From positions 124,001-188,000 of the forward strand of contig BDSI01000007.1 of assembly GCA_003117195.1 (NCBI GenBank): a stretch of 64,000 bases of DNA, in the 5' to 3' direction. Under the pieces are notes generated by a model. That model was not told where the DNA came from and ran no database searches. It saw nothing but the letters and a program-made list of their open reading frames with translations. The stretch's first letter is position 1. Each line of letters begins with the position of its first letter. Both the position numbers and the translations under genes were made by a program. Shown in pieces: positions 22,142 through 33,019 of the stretch. The stretch is from Eudorina sp. 2006-703-Eu-15 (taxonomy: Eukaryota; Chlorophyta; Chlorophyceae; Chlamydomonadales; Volvocaceae).

Positions 22142-24672
22142 CTACCTGGTGCCCCACACCCGCACCGAGTTGTCGCTGCTGCCCGCGCTGGCGATATGGC
22201 TGCCGTCCGGCGCCCAGGCCACGCCCAGCACATCCCCCGTGTGGCCGCTCAGAGTGCACACACACCCGCCGCCCGCCGCCGCGCACACGTCCCACACCCT
22301 CACCGCCCGGTCCCACGTCCCGCCGCTCGCCAACAACCTGCCGTCCGGCGCCCAGGCCACAGTCACCACGTCCCCGGTGTGGCCGCTCAGCGTCCGCACC
22401 GCCGCGCCCCGCCCACCGCCGCCCGCGGCGCCCGCCGCGCCCGCCACGTCCCACACGCGCACCGCCTTGTCCCGCCCGCCGCTGGCCAGCTGTCGCCCGT
22501 TGGGTGTCCAGGCCACGCTGCGCACGAAGTCCGTGTGGCCATTGAGGGTCCGCAGGCACGAGCCCGAAGCGGGGTCCCACAGGCGCACCGTCTTGTCGCG
22601 ACTGCCGCTCGCTAGGTGGCCGCCATCGGGGCCCCAGGCCACGCTGCGCACATAATTGGTGTGACCCACCATCGTCCGGACGCAGATTCCCGTGCTGCTG
22701 TCCCACAGCCGAACGGCCTTGTCGCAGCCGCCCGCGCTGGCGAGCTGCCGGCCGTCCGGCGCCCAGGCGACGCAGCGCACGTAGTCTGTGTGACCCACCA
22801 TCGTCCGGACACAACTTCCGGTCGCAGTGTCCCATATCCTTATCGTCCGGTCGTCGCTGCCGGTGGCCAGTAAGCGCCCTTCCGGGGCCCAACAGAGAGA
22901 GTGCACGTTGCCGTGATGACCGGTCAGGCTGCGGAGGGGCTTCCCAGAGGCCGGATCCCATATCCGCACCAGGCCGTCGCCGCTGCCGCTGGCGAGCTGT
23001 TTGCCATCAGGAGACCAAGCCACGCTCAACGCGCCGCCGGCGTGGCCCAGAAGGATGAGCAGGCAGGCGGGCTGCGCCGAGTCGGCCCACCGGCTTCCAG
23101 GGTGTGCAGCGGGTGCGGCGGATGTGATGGTGGCGGCGGTGGACGCAGTTGCGGTGGCGCCGTCCGGTACGGTCAGCCGCTGAGCCTGTAGGCCGCAGTC
23201 AAGAAGGTACGGTAGTTCAGCTGAAGTCAGACTGATACGGTAACAGGTAGGTAAGTCGGCTGCAGCGGCAGCTGACAGGTCGGTCGCTTCCGCACCTCCA
23301 TCCGACTTAAGACTCAAAAAATGAAGACACCCCCCCGTGCGCGCGCGCACACACATGTGGTAGCCCCACACGACGCGCGCTACCGTAGCTGATCTGTCGG
23401 TTGTTTGCTGTTGACCGGCGGGAGCTTCGCAACGTCGCGCTGCAGCGCTCGGCAATTCAACGGACCGCGTGCGTCTTGCTGGTTCCTGTCATCCGTCATT
23501 GCCATCGGTTTCGTTCTCATTTCGCGGCTCAGCTTCCTTACATACACATACACACGCACCTGCATGCTTGCTTGGGTTGACGGCTGCCGCTGTGGCGGCT
23601 GCGGCGCCAGTGGGGCCAGTGGGGCCAGCACTGCGTCCGCCGCCAGCAGCTGCTGCTGCGGGTTCTGGCCCAGCGCCTGGCTCCTGACGGACGGCGGCCT
23701 CAGCGGCTTGCAGCCCACCAGCCGCAGGCTGACCTCCAACTGCGCCATCACGTCGCCAAAGTCGCAGTCGGCGAGCGGCTTGTCGCCGTGGGGGACGCGC
23801 TGCGTGCCGCTGAGGTGCAGCTTGAAGGCGGCGGGCGGGTAGGCGCCGCTGTGCCACAGCGGGATGATGTGCTTGTCCTCATTATCCGCCAGCTGGAATT
23901 CCCGGAAGGTCCACTTGGTCCCGCCGTACCTGCGATCGACCGGAAGGAGACCAGTCCGGCCGGCGGCCGCCACGTACGGCACACCAGCCCCACGCACCGC
24001 AGTCGGTCGCACGCAACCGGACCGAACCGCAACATACACCACACGGCAGCACCGACAGGGTGTGGTCGTGTCGAGGGGATTCCGCGCAGTGTTATCGCGG
24101 CCTCTCGACTGATTACCGCGTGCTGCTTTGTGCCGTACTCCAAACTCATGGCGCACTTCATTCTCAGGGAGGTCTGCACATCGAACCGTGCCGGGTACGG
24201 TAGGATCCAGGCAGTCAGGTGTACGTACGCGCCTCGCAAGAGTCGTCGGTCATTGCAGGCCCCCGACTGAGCAGCAACAGTGCAGGTGGGGAGGGCAAGG
24301 AGGGGCACCTCGAGGTGTCATCTATCTGCGTCGTGTACAAGTGACAGCTCGGCGGTGTCGTGCGATGTCTTGCCGTCATGTACGGTATAGATGCACTCGG
24401 CAGCGGAACGTACGGCGGCGAGGGACGGTGCTTCAGGAGGGACCCACCCACCCCGGCGAGCACACCGCTACGAAGGCCTGGCAGGTGGTGACGGCGTCTT
24501 GGATCTCCCGGCTCCACTCCTGGCCGCCCTCGAGACAGGTCTCACCGACGAACACCGAGTAGCCCCGCTGCTCCAGGTGCTGCTTCACGCGAACCACGGT
24601 GCCATCACCGCCCAGTTCCTTGGCCCCCGCATCCGCAATCCGATAGCTCAGCATCACTTGAGAAGGCGGCAT
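22142..24672 (-). CDS. TIR domain - seven-bladed WD40 propeller fusion protein
   Basis: Three exons (24672-24452, 23929-23560, 23185-22142; phases 2 and 0 agree) give 544 residues. The upstream in-frame GTG was rejected for the first ATG, just before MPPSQVMLSYRIAD, a TIR box-1 motif. Exons 1 and 2 join as VAVCSPGYGGTKWTFREF, restoring the TIR segment between strands C and D across the intron. The later strand reads KHIIPLWHSGAYPP. A glutamate in CLEGGQEW (residue about 48) aligns with the catalytic Glu of NAD-cleaving TIR domains. A Pro/Gln/Ala-rich linker (about residues 140-240) leads to seven WD40 repeats (about 244-544), each with GH near the start and (R/V)(I/L/V)WD at the end, filling one propeller. 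No NB-ARC, NACHT or LRR is present. TIR proteins act in immunity and cell death in plants, animals and bacteria; that role here is inference. Confidence 0.88.
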
Positions 24673-26169
24673 TATTGTCAGATGTCTTTGGATTGCCACA
24701 AACGGAAGCCTGGCGTTGCGGATGGTTGGGTTCCGACAGCATGTACGTAAGAAAGCGAGTCAGAATTTATCGATTACGATAGCTGCCTGTCATTTTTTAT
24801 TTTGTTGATCAACGAGTTCGTTGGTAAAATATTATTATTATGTAATTGTCGCGGGCGTGCTTCACCCGCCGCACGTCGTCCGATAATGCTTGCATGACGC
24901 TTCCATCTTAAATGCGATTTCGCACATTTCATCAATCATAATGTCAAAAGATCGATTGAAGCGAGCCTTCGGAAACGTCACTCACCAACTCAGTAGGTTG
25001 TGGAGATGCCTCCAATGCCAAACCCCTGCCGTACGGCCTTCACCACAAAACAAGCCATGGGAGCCGTGTCCAACAACGCGCCGCCCCGCTTCAAGTTCAC
25101 ACGGACAGCATGTCCGCCCCCTCATCCCGCCAGCATTTCTCTCTGCTCGTCAACCCAACACCTCAACATGCCCATATCCGGACCTGAGGCCAATAAAAAC
25201 CGTTACGCGGCACGCAGCTGTGGCTCCATATCCCTCAAGAGTTGCACCCCCAACGTCCAAAACGTAACCCAGTTCGAGTAAAATCCCAGGGTTGGATCCG
25301 CTCTGATCTTCCATTCAGTAAGTAGGCTGGACGCCCTTACCCCCTGCGTCTCCGTCACGCGCTGTGCTATGCACACCGCCCTGGCCCGGAGACCCGCGAC
25401 CCCGCCCAGCCGCGGGGTCGCCACACATGCTCAGCCCCTCCTCCCATCGTGTCCCCCCTCCTCCGTACGTCACGCAAACCCAGTTGTGATCCTGACCCTG
25501 ACTCCGGTCCCACAACGCACGCGGCCCCAACTACTGTGAAGGTGAAGTTCTCGTAGCATGAAGCCCGCACACGACTCCGGCGACATCACCGCCCAGCAAA
25601 CACTGCGCAGCCAGCACAAACGCCAACACGTCTCCTAGGCAAAAGGGGCGACAGCTGCTGGGAAGACGAGGCGGCTGGGGCAGCGGGCAGGGTCAGCACG
25701 TCCCACGCGGCGGCGCTGCCCGGCTGAGCGCAGGGGGTTTGCAGAGACAGTCCAATGGCCCGCCTGCCGTGCAAGAGTCGCTCCCGTCCGTTCGCATCGG
25801 GTGCCCCTGCGGATTTGGTGCACGCAGGTACACTCCAAACAACCTCATGTTGCTGCCCTCCTCTCTGGCCCGATGCAGCTCCAGCCCCGCGCCCATTAAA
25901 GAAACGGCGGCCACTTCTGCGCTGCGCACTGGCCCATGCGTGCAGGCAGACAGGCAGGCACTGCGAGTTACCTCCATCCCGCTCACCCTCCCGCGCCGCA
26001 CCGCAATCGCAATCCGCAAATGAAGTGTCCACCCATGCTCGCACTCCGCAGATGAAGTGTCCACCCATACATCCGCACGTCTCCGCCAAGCCCGTGTGTC
26101 GGGTTAGTCAGTGCCTTCCCCGTCCCCCTGCCACCGCACCGCGCCACTGGGACCGGCCGGCCACCCGCT
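24673..26169. other. Intergenic region between the TIR-WD40 and Siva-like genes
   Basis: No supported gene. It contains an AT-rich stretch at about 24780-24850 and a short tandem motif aatgaagtgtccacccat near 26020 and 26050. It should hold the TIR-WD40 promoter and the 3' UTR of the Siva-like gene. Confidence 0.5.
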
Positions 26170-28182
26170 CTAGGTCTCCGCGCCCGCGTACCCCAGCAAC
26201 GCGGAGAAGCCGCGGTGGCTGCGGGAGCTGTAGATCGCGCTGCCCGGCGTGCGGCTGCCCGGCGCCTGACCATGCTGCGGGGTGCGGCTGCCGCAGGGGA
26301 AGGGGCTGCGCACGGGGCCTCCGACGCCCAGCATGTCCAGCTGGCCCCAGCGGCCCGCCGCCCCGCCCACCGGCATGGACAGCCCCAGCGCTAGGCCGGC
26401 GGTGGCGGCGCTCCCGGGCCCCGCAGTGGCGCCGCGGCCTCCGCGGTTATGAGTCCGACTGGCTGCGGCCTGCGGCACTTGGGGTGGATGGGGTAACCGA
26501 GCGCCTGTTTGAGTGTCGAGGCGGTCGGTTTGGCTACCCGTGGGTACGGTGGTCCAGGGCGGGGTAGGGACGTGCTGAGGTTGGAAAAAGGGTGTAACCC
26601 TAGAAAGCCTAGGAAAAGGAAAAAGGAGGGCTTGTCGACACAGCGTGGGCTGGAGGGCAGAAGAGCATGAGCAGGATGGGGGAGGAAGTATGACACCAGT
26701 GCGAACACCCCATGCGGTTTTGGGATTACGGTGCCCCTGATCCTTCCGAACGGTCCATGACACGATGTGCCCCGCGCTGGGTAAGGGTGATGGGAGGGGT
26801 GAGTGGGACATCATGCACAGCATCGGTTCGCACTTGAACGATGTCCAAGAAACAGATAAACCCACGCCGCTACGTGGATGGCCGCCACAACCCCGCGGTG
26901 CCAAGCGGCAAGGCCCTCACCGGCTGCGCTGTGATCGCGCTCGTGAAACGTCCATTGCCCGAAAAACAAAAACCCAGATGGGGGTTAGCACGCCTGCACA
27001 TTCACAGGCCGCTGCCGTACACTCCACACTGAATTCAGGCCGCTGCCGTACACTCCACACTGAATGTATGTATGTTACATGTTGTACTGGTCGTATGGCC
27101 AATACTGACATGCGTTCCCCCACAACGATTTACGTCAAGGGGCGCACAAAGACGAGTTAACTAAAAGGAGGAAAGAATCTATGCCCGATTCGTGCCCACA
27201 CTGAATTCAGGCCGCCGCCGTACACAGCACAGCGCACACCGACCTGATCCTCTAGGCAGCTCAGGCAGAACACTCGGTCCTCGCGCTCCTCGTAGTCCAA
27301 CACCGAGCAGAGGGAGCAGAACACGTCCAGGCAGGCGCAGCACTGCCGCAGCGAGCAGCTGTCCGCAGACACGGGCAGCACGGTGCCGCAGTGGGTGCAC
27401 GGCGCCGTGGGGGCCGTGACCGCCTGGACGGTTGGTGGGCCCGCGACCTGCGGCCCGGGTGCGCCTGGTGCTCCCGCAGAGGCGGCGGCCGGAGCGCCCG
27501 GGGCCGCACCCGTGGTTTCGGTAGCTGCGGGCCCACGGCAGTGACGACCGAGGGGAGGGGTCCTGGTGTACGTGATGACCGGACGTTTGTCTCCGTGTGT
27601 GAGTGTGCATATCTACCAGAATATGCGTGTGTGTGTGTAGAGTATGTGTATCGCTGCATATCTTGCCGGGCGTGACGCTGACCTGGGCCCCTGGTCTGCA
27701 GACCTATGGGCTCACACAGAACCAGAGAACAGCGCAGGACAGCAAAACATCCCATCTCCGACGACGGCCCTGCTGCAGCGGGACCCGTTCATATATGTTG
27801 TGAAGGATGGGAGGAGATTTGCACGTGAGAGTCATTGCCATTGGGGCTCGTGTTGTTAGGAGTGTCCTCTAGCCAAACTTGCCTGCTTGCTGGGTGTTCG
27901 GCTGTTGAGGGGCGCTGTTCCGAGCCCTTGCCGCTGCCATGAGCACTTGAAAGGCATCGACTGCGGGAGTCCGATACAGAAACGAACTGAAGGTTAGGAA
28001 TTTCAGGGTACAGATGGTCCTCCAACAGCTGGATTGTCCTTAACCAACTAAAAAAGCAGACTTTACCAGCAAGCTAAGACTTATGTAAACCATTTCTTAC
28101 CTCTTCGGATCTCCACACGAGCCTTGCGCAAGTTCCCTTGCGAGGGTGTGAAGTCTCGTTCAGCGGCGCCGCGCTTCGACAT
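26170..28182 (-). CDS. Siva-like cysteine-rich zinc-binding protein
   Basis: Three exons (28182-28101, 27524-27244, 26469-26170; phases 1 and 0 agree) give about 220 residues. Exon 1 has a strong start (gaaaATGTCGAAGCGC, MSKRGAAERD) and a gtaaga donor. Exon 2, after an Ala/Pro/Gly-rich part, has a zinc-binding Cys pattern: CTHC, then CCAC, FCSLC, DYEERED and VFCLSC. The spacing and the DY...C-L-x-C ending resemble the C-terminal zinc region of the apoptosis-related Siva family. Exon 3 encodes a Gly/Ser/Arg-rich tail of about 100 residues ending YAGAET, absent from animal Siva. A second possible acceptor 6 nt further in (exon start 26462) keeps the frame. An intermediate exon around 27870-27985 was considered and does not fit the phases. 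Gene structure is fairly safe; the family name is tentative. Confidence 0.58.
27006..27066 (+). repeat. 31-bp direct duplication in an intron
   Basis: Two adjacent copies of a 31-bp unit containing ccgctgccgtacactccac, with a diverged partial copy near 27200, lie in the last intron of the Siva-like gene. Confidence 0.85.
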
Positions 28183-28923
28183 TTTCTATTAGTTTGTGCG
28201 TGAAATATCCGGAAAAGAAAGACTCAAGGCTAATGGGGTGCTCCCAAGCTGTCTTGAGACTGCAGTTAAACAACTGAACCCGTGCCCTTGGAAGCACCAC
28301 TCGCTGCAAGTTGTAACAGGAGCTGTATACTGGAAGAAATCGCTTCACAAGAATGCCCCAGAGACTTAAGCAATGGGGTCTGATTAGCTGTGTCTTTGGG
28401 CGTTCGGTTTAAGCGACTTCGCCATAGCGGTAACCCTGGAGGATAAAATACAGTGCCCGTACAAATAAGTTCTCGCTGCACTGAAAATTACAAGATTGCT
28501 CCCATTATGATGGTGTTCCCGCCCCCTCCTGTACGGGTGTGACGCCGTGAACTGCATGAAACCAGAGCTCTGCATGAAACGCTTCCCAACCAAAACGTGG
28601 TTCATCGCAGGCTTGACATTTAACTCTTTATAATAAAAAGTTGATAACTCCTTCTGATGTGGCGACTGTTGAACACGGCCATATGCCCAGAAGAGCGATG
28701 TGCAATCGCGACCCGCGCATGAAGCATCAGGCAGACGGCACCATACCTACTGAGGTTCGAGAACACCTTCTTGCATGTTGAATATATATTGTATCCCATA
28801 ATCAAAAGCGAATAAAAACATTTCCGCCTTCACGTCCTGTCTGTGTTACCAAGCCCCTCGGACGTTCGGAGGTTTGGGATGACACTGGCTGTGCAGGTGC
28901 ACATGCACGGCTGCTGTCACATT
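28183..28923. other. AT-richer intergenic DNA upstream of the Siva-like gene
   Basis: No supported gene. Only short domain-free frames are present. The first 200 bp should contain the promoter of the Siva-like gene on the minus strand. Confidence 0.5.
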
Positions 28924-30394
28924 TAGGGGAAAATTGACACACTCAAGGGGAGCAATTGTGGTTGGACCCCTTCAACGGCGATGGGCATCGGGCAACCTAC
29001 CCACCCGAACTTTCAACAGGCGTTCTCCGAGCCGCATGGCTTCACTGTTGGATCTAGTAACACCATTGGGTTGAAGGTGGCCCTGAGCGAGTACTCTGTT
29101 CGAGTGGGGACAGCGATGCAACTAGCCGATGTGGCGGAACGCCGCAGCGCGGCTCACTTGCTGTTTGCCTGTGAGGCGGTAGGACTGGGAGCCACCGACC
29201 CGATTTCTCAGGTGGCGGCCGCCCGGATCCAGGGGCTGCTGAACCGCCTTTGGCTCAGTATCCGGTGGGAAAATGAGCATAAGGAGGCCTTTTGGCGCCT
29301 TACAGTCGATGGCGTCCCGTTGTTGGGCAATTCCCATATGCGACACGCGAGGGTGACGCGGTGTGGATGCGGGGGATACCCAGCGGAAGGCGGGGGGTCA
29401 GAGACACCCCGACAGCACCATTTCTGGTCATGCCGAGTGGCCCAGGCGGTGGTGGGTCAGTTGGAAGCGCGCCTAGGGGCACGGATACGGAGGCCGCAGG
29501 TCTGGCTGGCGGAACCCCCGCCACCCGTGGAGCAAGTTGTTTGGGATGTGGTGGTGTTGGCCGCGATTGCGGCCATGGAGACTGGTCGCCGATTCATGGC
29601 GGCCACCCTGCGTCGGTCAGCACCTGGTCAGGGTCAGACGATCCGGCCGGGACCGATATTGGCAGAACAAGGGGAGCGGCGCGCAATCGCTGACTTTTGG
29701 GGGCGCCTTCACGGGTTCGCCCAGTTGGGGCTCCCGAGACGGGGTTGGAGCTCAGTGGGCCCTTTCCACCCTTTCTTGAAAGTGGCGGGGGAGTCCTGCG
29801 ATGTGCGGGACCTGCTCCTGAAGAAGGGACCTGCTCCTGAAGAAGGATGAGGCGCGGGTTCCCCGCCCTCTGTCTGTTTATCGTCGGGCTCTCCGAACCG
29901 GGGTTCAAGTTGGGGACCGGGCCTACCCTCAGATTGGGGTGGAGGTTGGGCTCCCGTTGGCATTTTGGTGTTTTGGCCAAGTTATTTCTTATGATGCGGG
30001 TTACCCCACTAGCGGTCGCTGGGCAGTGTCACGAGCCAGGCGTGGGCCTTCCAAGACCTCGAGAGGGTGCTGCGTTGGGTGCCTCAGAGGTGGTGGTAGC
30101 TGGGTAATGGGGTGCCTGTGTGGGCGACCTCCCCTGTGCTTGGCTTTATCCACTTCTGGGGATTATGCCCGCTGCTGTGCCTATCCCTTTGGTAGTGTTG
30201 CCCCGCTGCGCGCCTCTGCTTGCTTCGGTGTCTGACTGGTTGGGGTTATGGCCCGGTGTGTTTTCTTTGGGTGCGGCGTTATGGTGTGGAGGTGACCTGC
30301 CGCCTTGGCGGTGGGGCCTACTGGGGCTTGCTCTGGTATACACCGATGATCCCGTTGGGGTCCGCTGTAACATTCATTCATTCATTCATTCATT
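28924..30394 (+). mobile_element. 5'-truncated L1-type LINE with (CATT)n tail
   Basis: The ORF at 28981-29850 (289 codons) is the C-terminal part of a retrotransposon ORF2. It has the post-RT motif SIRWENEHKEAFWRLTVDG followed by a CGCG...HHFWSC zinc-finger-like pattern, as in the zf-RVT region of plant and algal LINEs. An in-frame stop sits upstream at about 28924, so RT and endonuclease are absent. About 500 bp of 3' UTR follow, ending gtccgctgtaac and then (CATT)n at 30371-30394. Related 3' ends occur at 50238-50324 (+), about 50470-50790 (-) and about 56520-56600 (+). The copy cannot be autonomous. Confidence 0.85.
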
Positions 30395-30397
30395 TAC
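30393..30397 (-). terminator. Possible TGTAA poly(A) signal for the gene at 31031-33019
   Basis: First minus-strand TGTAA seen downstream of the stop at 31031, about 635 nt away and abutting the LINE tail. Only the motif and position support it. Confidence 0.25.
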
Positions 30398-31030
30398 ACA
30401 TGACAGGACCCAGGAGCATCCACCAACCGTGACTGATACCATCATAGTCCAGGCGTTTTCGGGCGGTCATACATCTGCAACCAACCAAACAGCTCTCCGG
30501 CGCCCAAACGGTCCGCAACCCAGATCAACAAGGGCGCGACGTTTAATGAATGAAAGGCCACGCCACAAACCCCGGTGCAGCTTAGCACATGCCATGTGTT
30601 CATCCCTGTTCATTTAGGACCACAAGTGCTCTAATAACAATTAAATCTACGGGCTATCAGCGCCCACCCGCTTTCCATTCCGTCCCGAGCCCTCCACAGC
30701 TTCACCCAAGCAACGCAAGCTCCGTCAGATGCCATCCTGCCACCGACCCTGCCGTACAAAGCGCATCGTGATAGCATGCACAAATCCCACGCCGGGAACG
30801 ATGCTCGCGCGTTTGAAACGCGCGCTCTCAGCGCACGTTGTGGATGAAAAGGCGTCCTTGTGAACTGCCGCCTGTCCACAAAGGCCGCCGGAAAACCGCT
30901 TGTTGCTCCGAATGGGTATCACGCCCAACCGCCCCATTGGTCCAATTCTCTAACACTGCGCACGACTTGACAAATTCTACAAATCTTCCGCCTTCCATGA
31001 AATCGACCAAACCTTGGCAGATCCATACCA
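30398..31030. other. Intergenic, presumed 3' UTR of the 31031-33019 gene
   Basis: No gene or distinct element seen. Short frames only. Confidence 0.45.
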
Positions 31031-33019
31031 TTAGGTGAAGGCCGGGCCATCCACGACCCTAGCCGCATGCATGTCGAATGAATCAACCCGCCAGGCGGGT
31101 CGCACTCTCCCGGTTCTCCGTCTCGGGTCCCAATCTTTGTATTCCCGGTGATTGGGTGCGGCGTTCTGCGCCTGGGACACCCTTTGGGGCAGGCGGGCTG
31201 GGCGCGTGTGCGGCCGTGTGTGTGTTCCAAACACACGCTGGGGTGTGTTCTTATGCACCAGGCAGAACAGGTTGGGGTGTGTGTGTACGTGTTCGTTCGT
31301 ACGCCGCAGTCACAGCGGCCGCCACCCTGGGGCCAGGTCACCCACGCCTTCGAGACCTCCCCGGAGGGGGGAAACCCCGCCGCGGAGGACAGGCCTCGCT
31401 TATTTGTTCCACAACCCTCCTTCACCCCCCCTAGTACGTCTTTTTGTGCAATGCCCGCCGCACAGCACCTCACCATGCGACCGCCTGAGCTGCCGCCGGG
31501 GCCGTTCACCCGGGGCCCCGACAGGGGGGCCTTGCAAGCGGCCGCGTCAAGCGCTGTCATCGACCACCGCGCACGCAAGGCGGCCTCCATCCGGGGGGGA
31601 TTCCCTGGGGCCGCATCTTTCCATACCCCGTACAGCCGTACTGCAATCAACACCCGAGCACAACCGAGCTAGCTGGAGAGGGCACAGCACGCCGCGTTCT
31701 GGGGTCAACTGACGTAAAATGTCAACGAACGCGGCGAACGCGGCGCGAGACGCACAGTGAGGGACCTAGTGCCGCCCCCCCCACCTGGACCTGCCTCCCG
31801 CCCGCCCGCTCGAACCGTCCTCCCCCACTGCTCATCTCAAGTATATGGTGGCACTCAGCGACCCAGCCCACCACATCCAGCTACACCAGACTTCCAGCGG
31901 CGCAGCGACTGCCCCCTACGCCACCCGCGCACATACACGTACACGCAACTCGCAGCATTCCAGGGTTAGGAATTCATGAACCGGCACCCCAACGTACGAC
32001 GCGCGGCAATGAAACGACTTCAATGAGTACGGCAACCAGGAAGCACGTTGGCGAAATCATATCATTCCGCAGCTTGTCGACTCCCCTGACGTCCCCTGAC
32101 GGAAATTGGAAGAATCAGGGATATGCTGATGGGCCGCAGCAACCGGCCCACAACCTTGCCCCGTCATGTACGGTACGACCCGTGTCACCAGACAGACAGA
32201 CAGCGCCCCGGGCGGCGGGAGCGACCGCGCGGTCCTCGGCTGCGGCTGCGCTGGGTAGGGACGGACGCATCGGCCCGCCGTCGGATTAACCCACAAGGAC
32301 GAGACTCCTTCCAAGGACGAGACTCCTTCCAAGGACGAGACGAGACACCTTCCAAGGACGAGACGAGACTCCTTCCAAGGACGAGACGAGACTCCTTCCA
32401 AGGACGAGACGAGACTCCTTCCAAGGACGAGACTCCTTCCAAGGACGAGACGAGACTCCTTCCAAGGACGAGACTCCTTCCAAGGACGAGACGAGACTCC
32501 TTCCAAGGACGAGACTCCTTCCAAGGACGAGACTCCTTCCAAGGCAGACAACCGCAAAGGCGCGGCGTGACCCCGGATATCTGGACCCAGTACCATGCCC
32601 TCCGTGCAAATACCCAGACAGATCGACACACCGACAGACCGCCACACCTGGTCGGCCCGTGCTCCCAAACCGGGGCTGCGGCCATCCCCGCCCGCCTGCG
32701 CGCACCGGCGGCGCTCGACGCAAGAAGCGCGAGGCCGCCGCGACCAACATCCGAACAACCGCAACGCCCAACCGTCAACCTCCGAGGCGCCCGCGCACAT
32801 CAACCTCGGGCGATGTCGCCAAGCCGACCACGCCACCCTCGGCTGTTCCCGCTTCGGTGATACGCTGCGGAAGATTGCGAGGCTGGTGCCCCACAGCTTG
32901 CCAAACAAACTCTGATCCTCAGTGAATGTCCCTCGTTCGTAAAGAGACCTCCCGGGGACCGAAACGTCGTAGTCGACTGACCCCGTGGGTTGCGTGACCT
33001 CGTGAGTGTCCGTGACCAT
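31031..33019 (-). CDS. Unrecognised small protein gene, partly resolved
   Basis: Two downstream exons are well framed: 31640-31474 (acceptor gcag, donor gtgagg) and 31171-31031 (acceptor cccag, stop TAA), phase 0 between them. The terminal exon reads PNHREYKDWDPRRRTGRVRP and ends VVDGPAFT. A likely first exon opens at ATG 33019 (MVTDTHEVTQPTGS) and includes YERGTFTEDQSLFGKLWG. Its donor, and a possible middle exon needed to give phase 1 before 31640, were not identified. The compact mix of aromatic and basic residues is reminiscent of small ciliary microtubule-binding proteins, but I recognise no family. The 32295-32540 minisatellite would be intronic. Confidence 0.45.
32295..32540 (+). repeat. 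18/23-bp minisatellite, 12 units
   Basis: Twelve units alternate between aaggacgagactccttcc (18 bp) and a 23-bp form with an extra cgaga. In order the lengths are 18,18,23,23,23,23,18,23,18,23,18,18. One unit has a t-to-a change. Long open frames across it are by-products. Confidence 0.97.

Noticed and set aside
27868..27985. Extra exon of the Siva-like gene with a GC donor
   Set aside because: Acceptor and frame are open, but its end phase does not match the zinc-finger exon, whereas direct splicing from 28101 to 27524 does.
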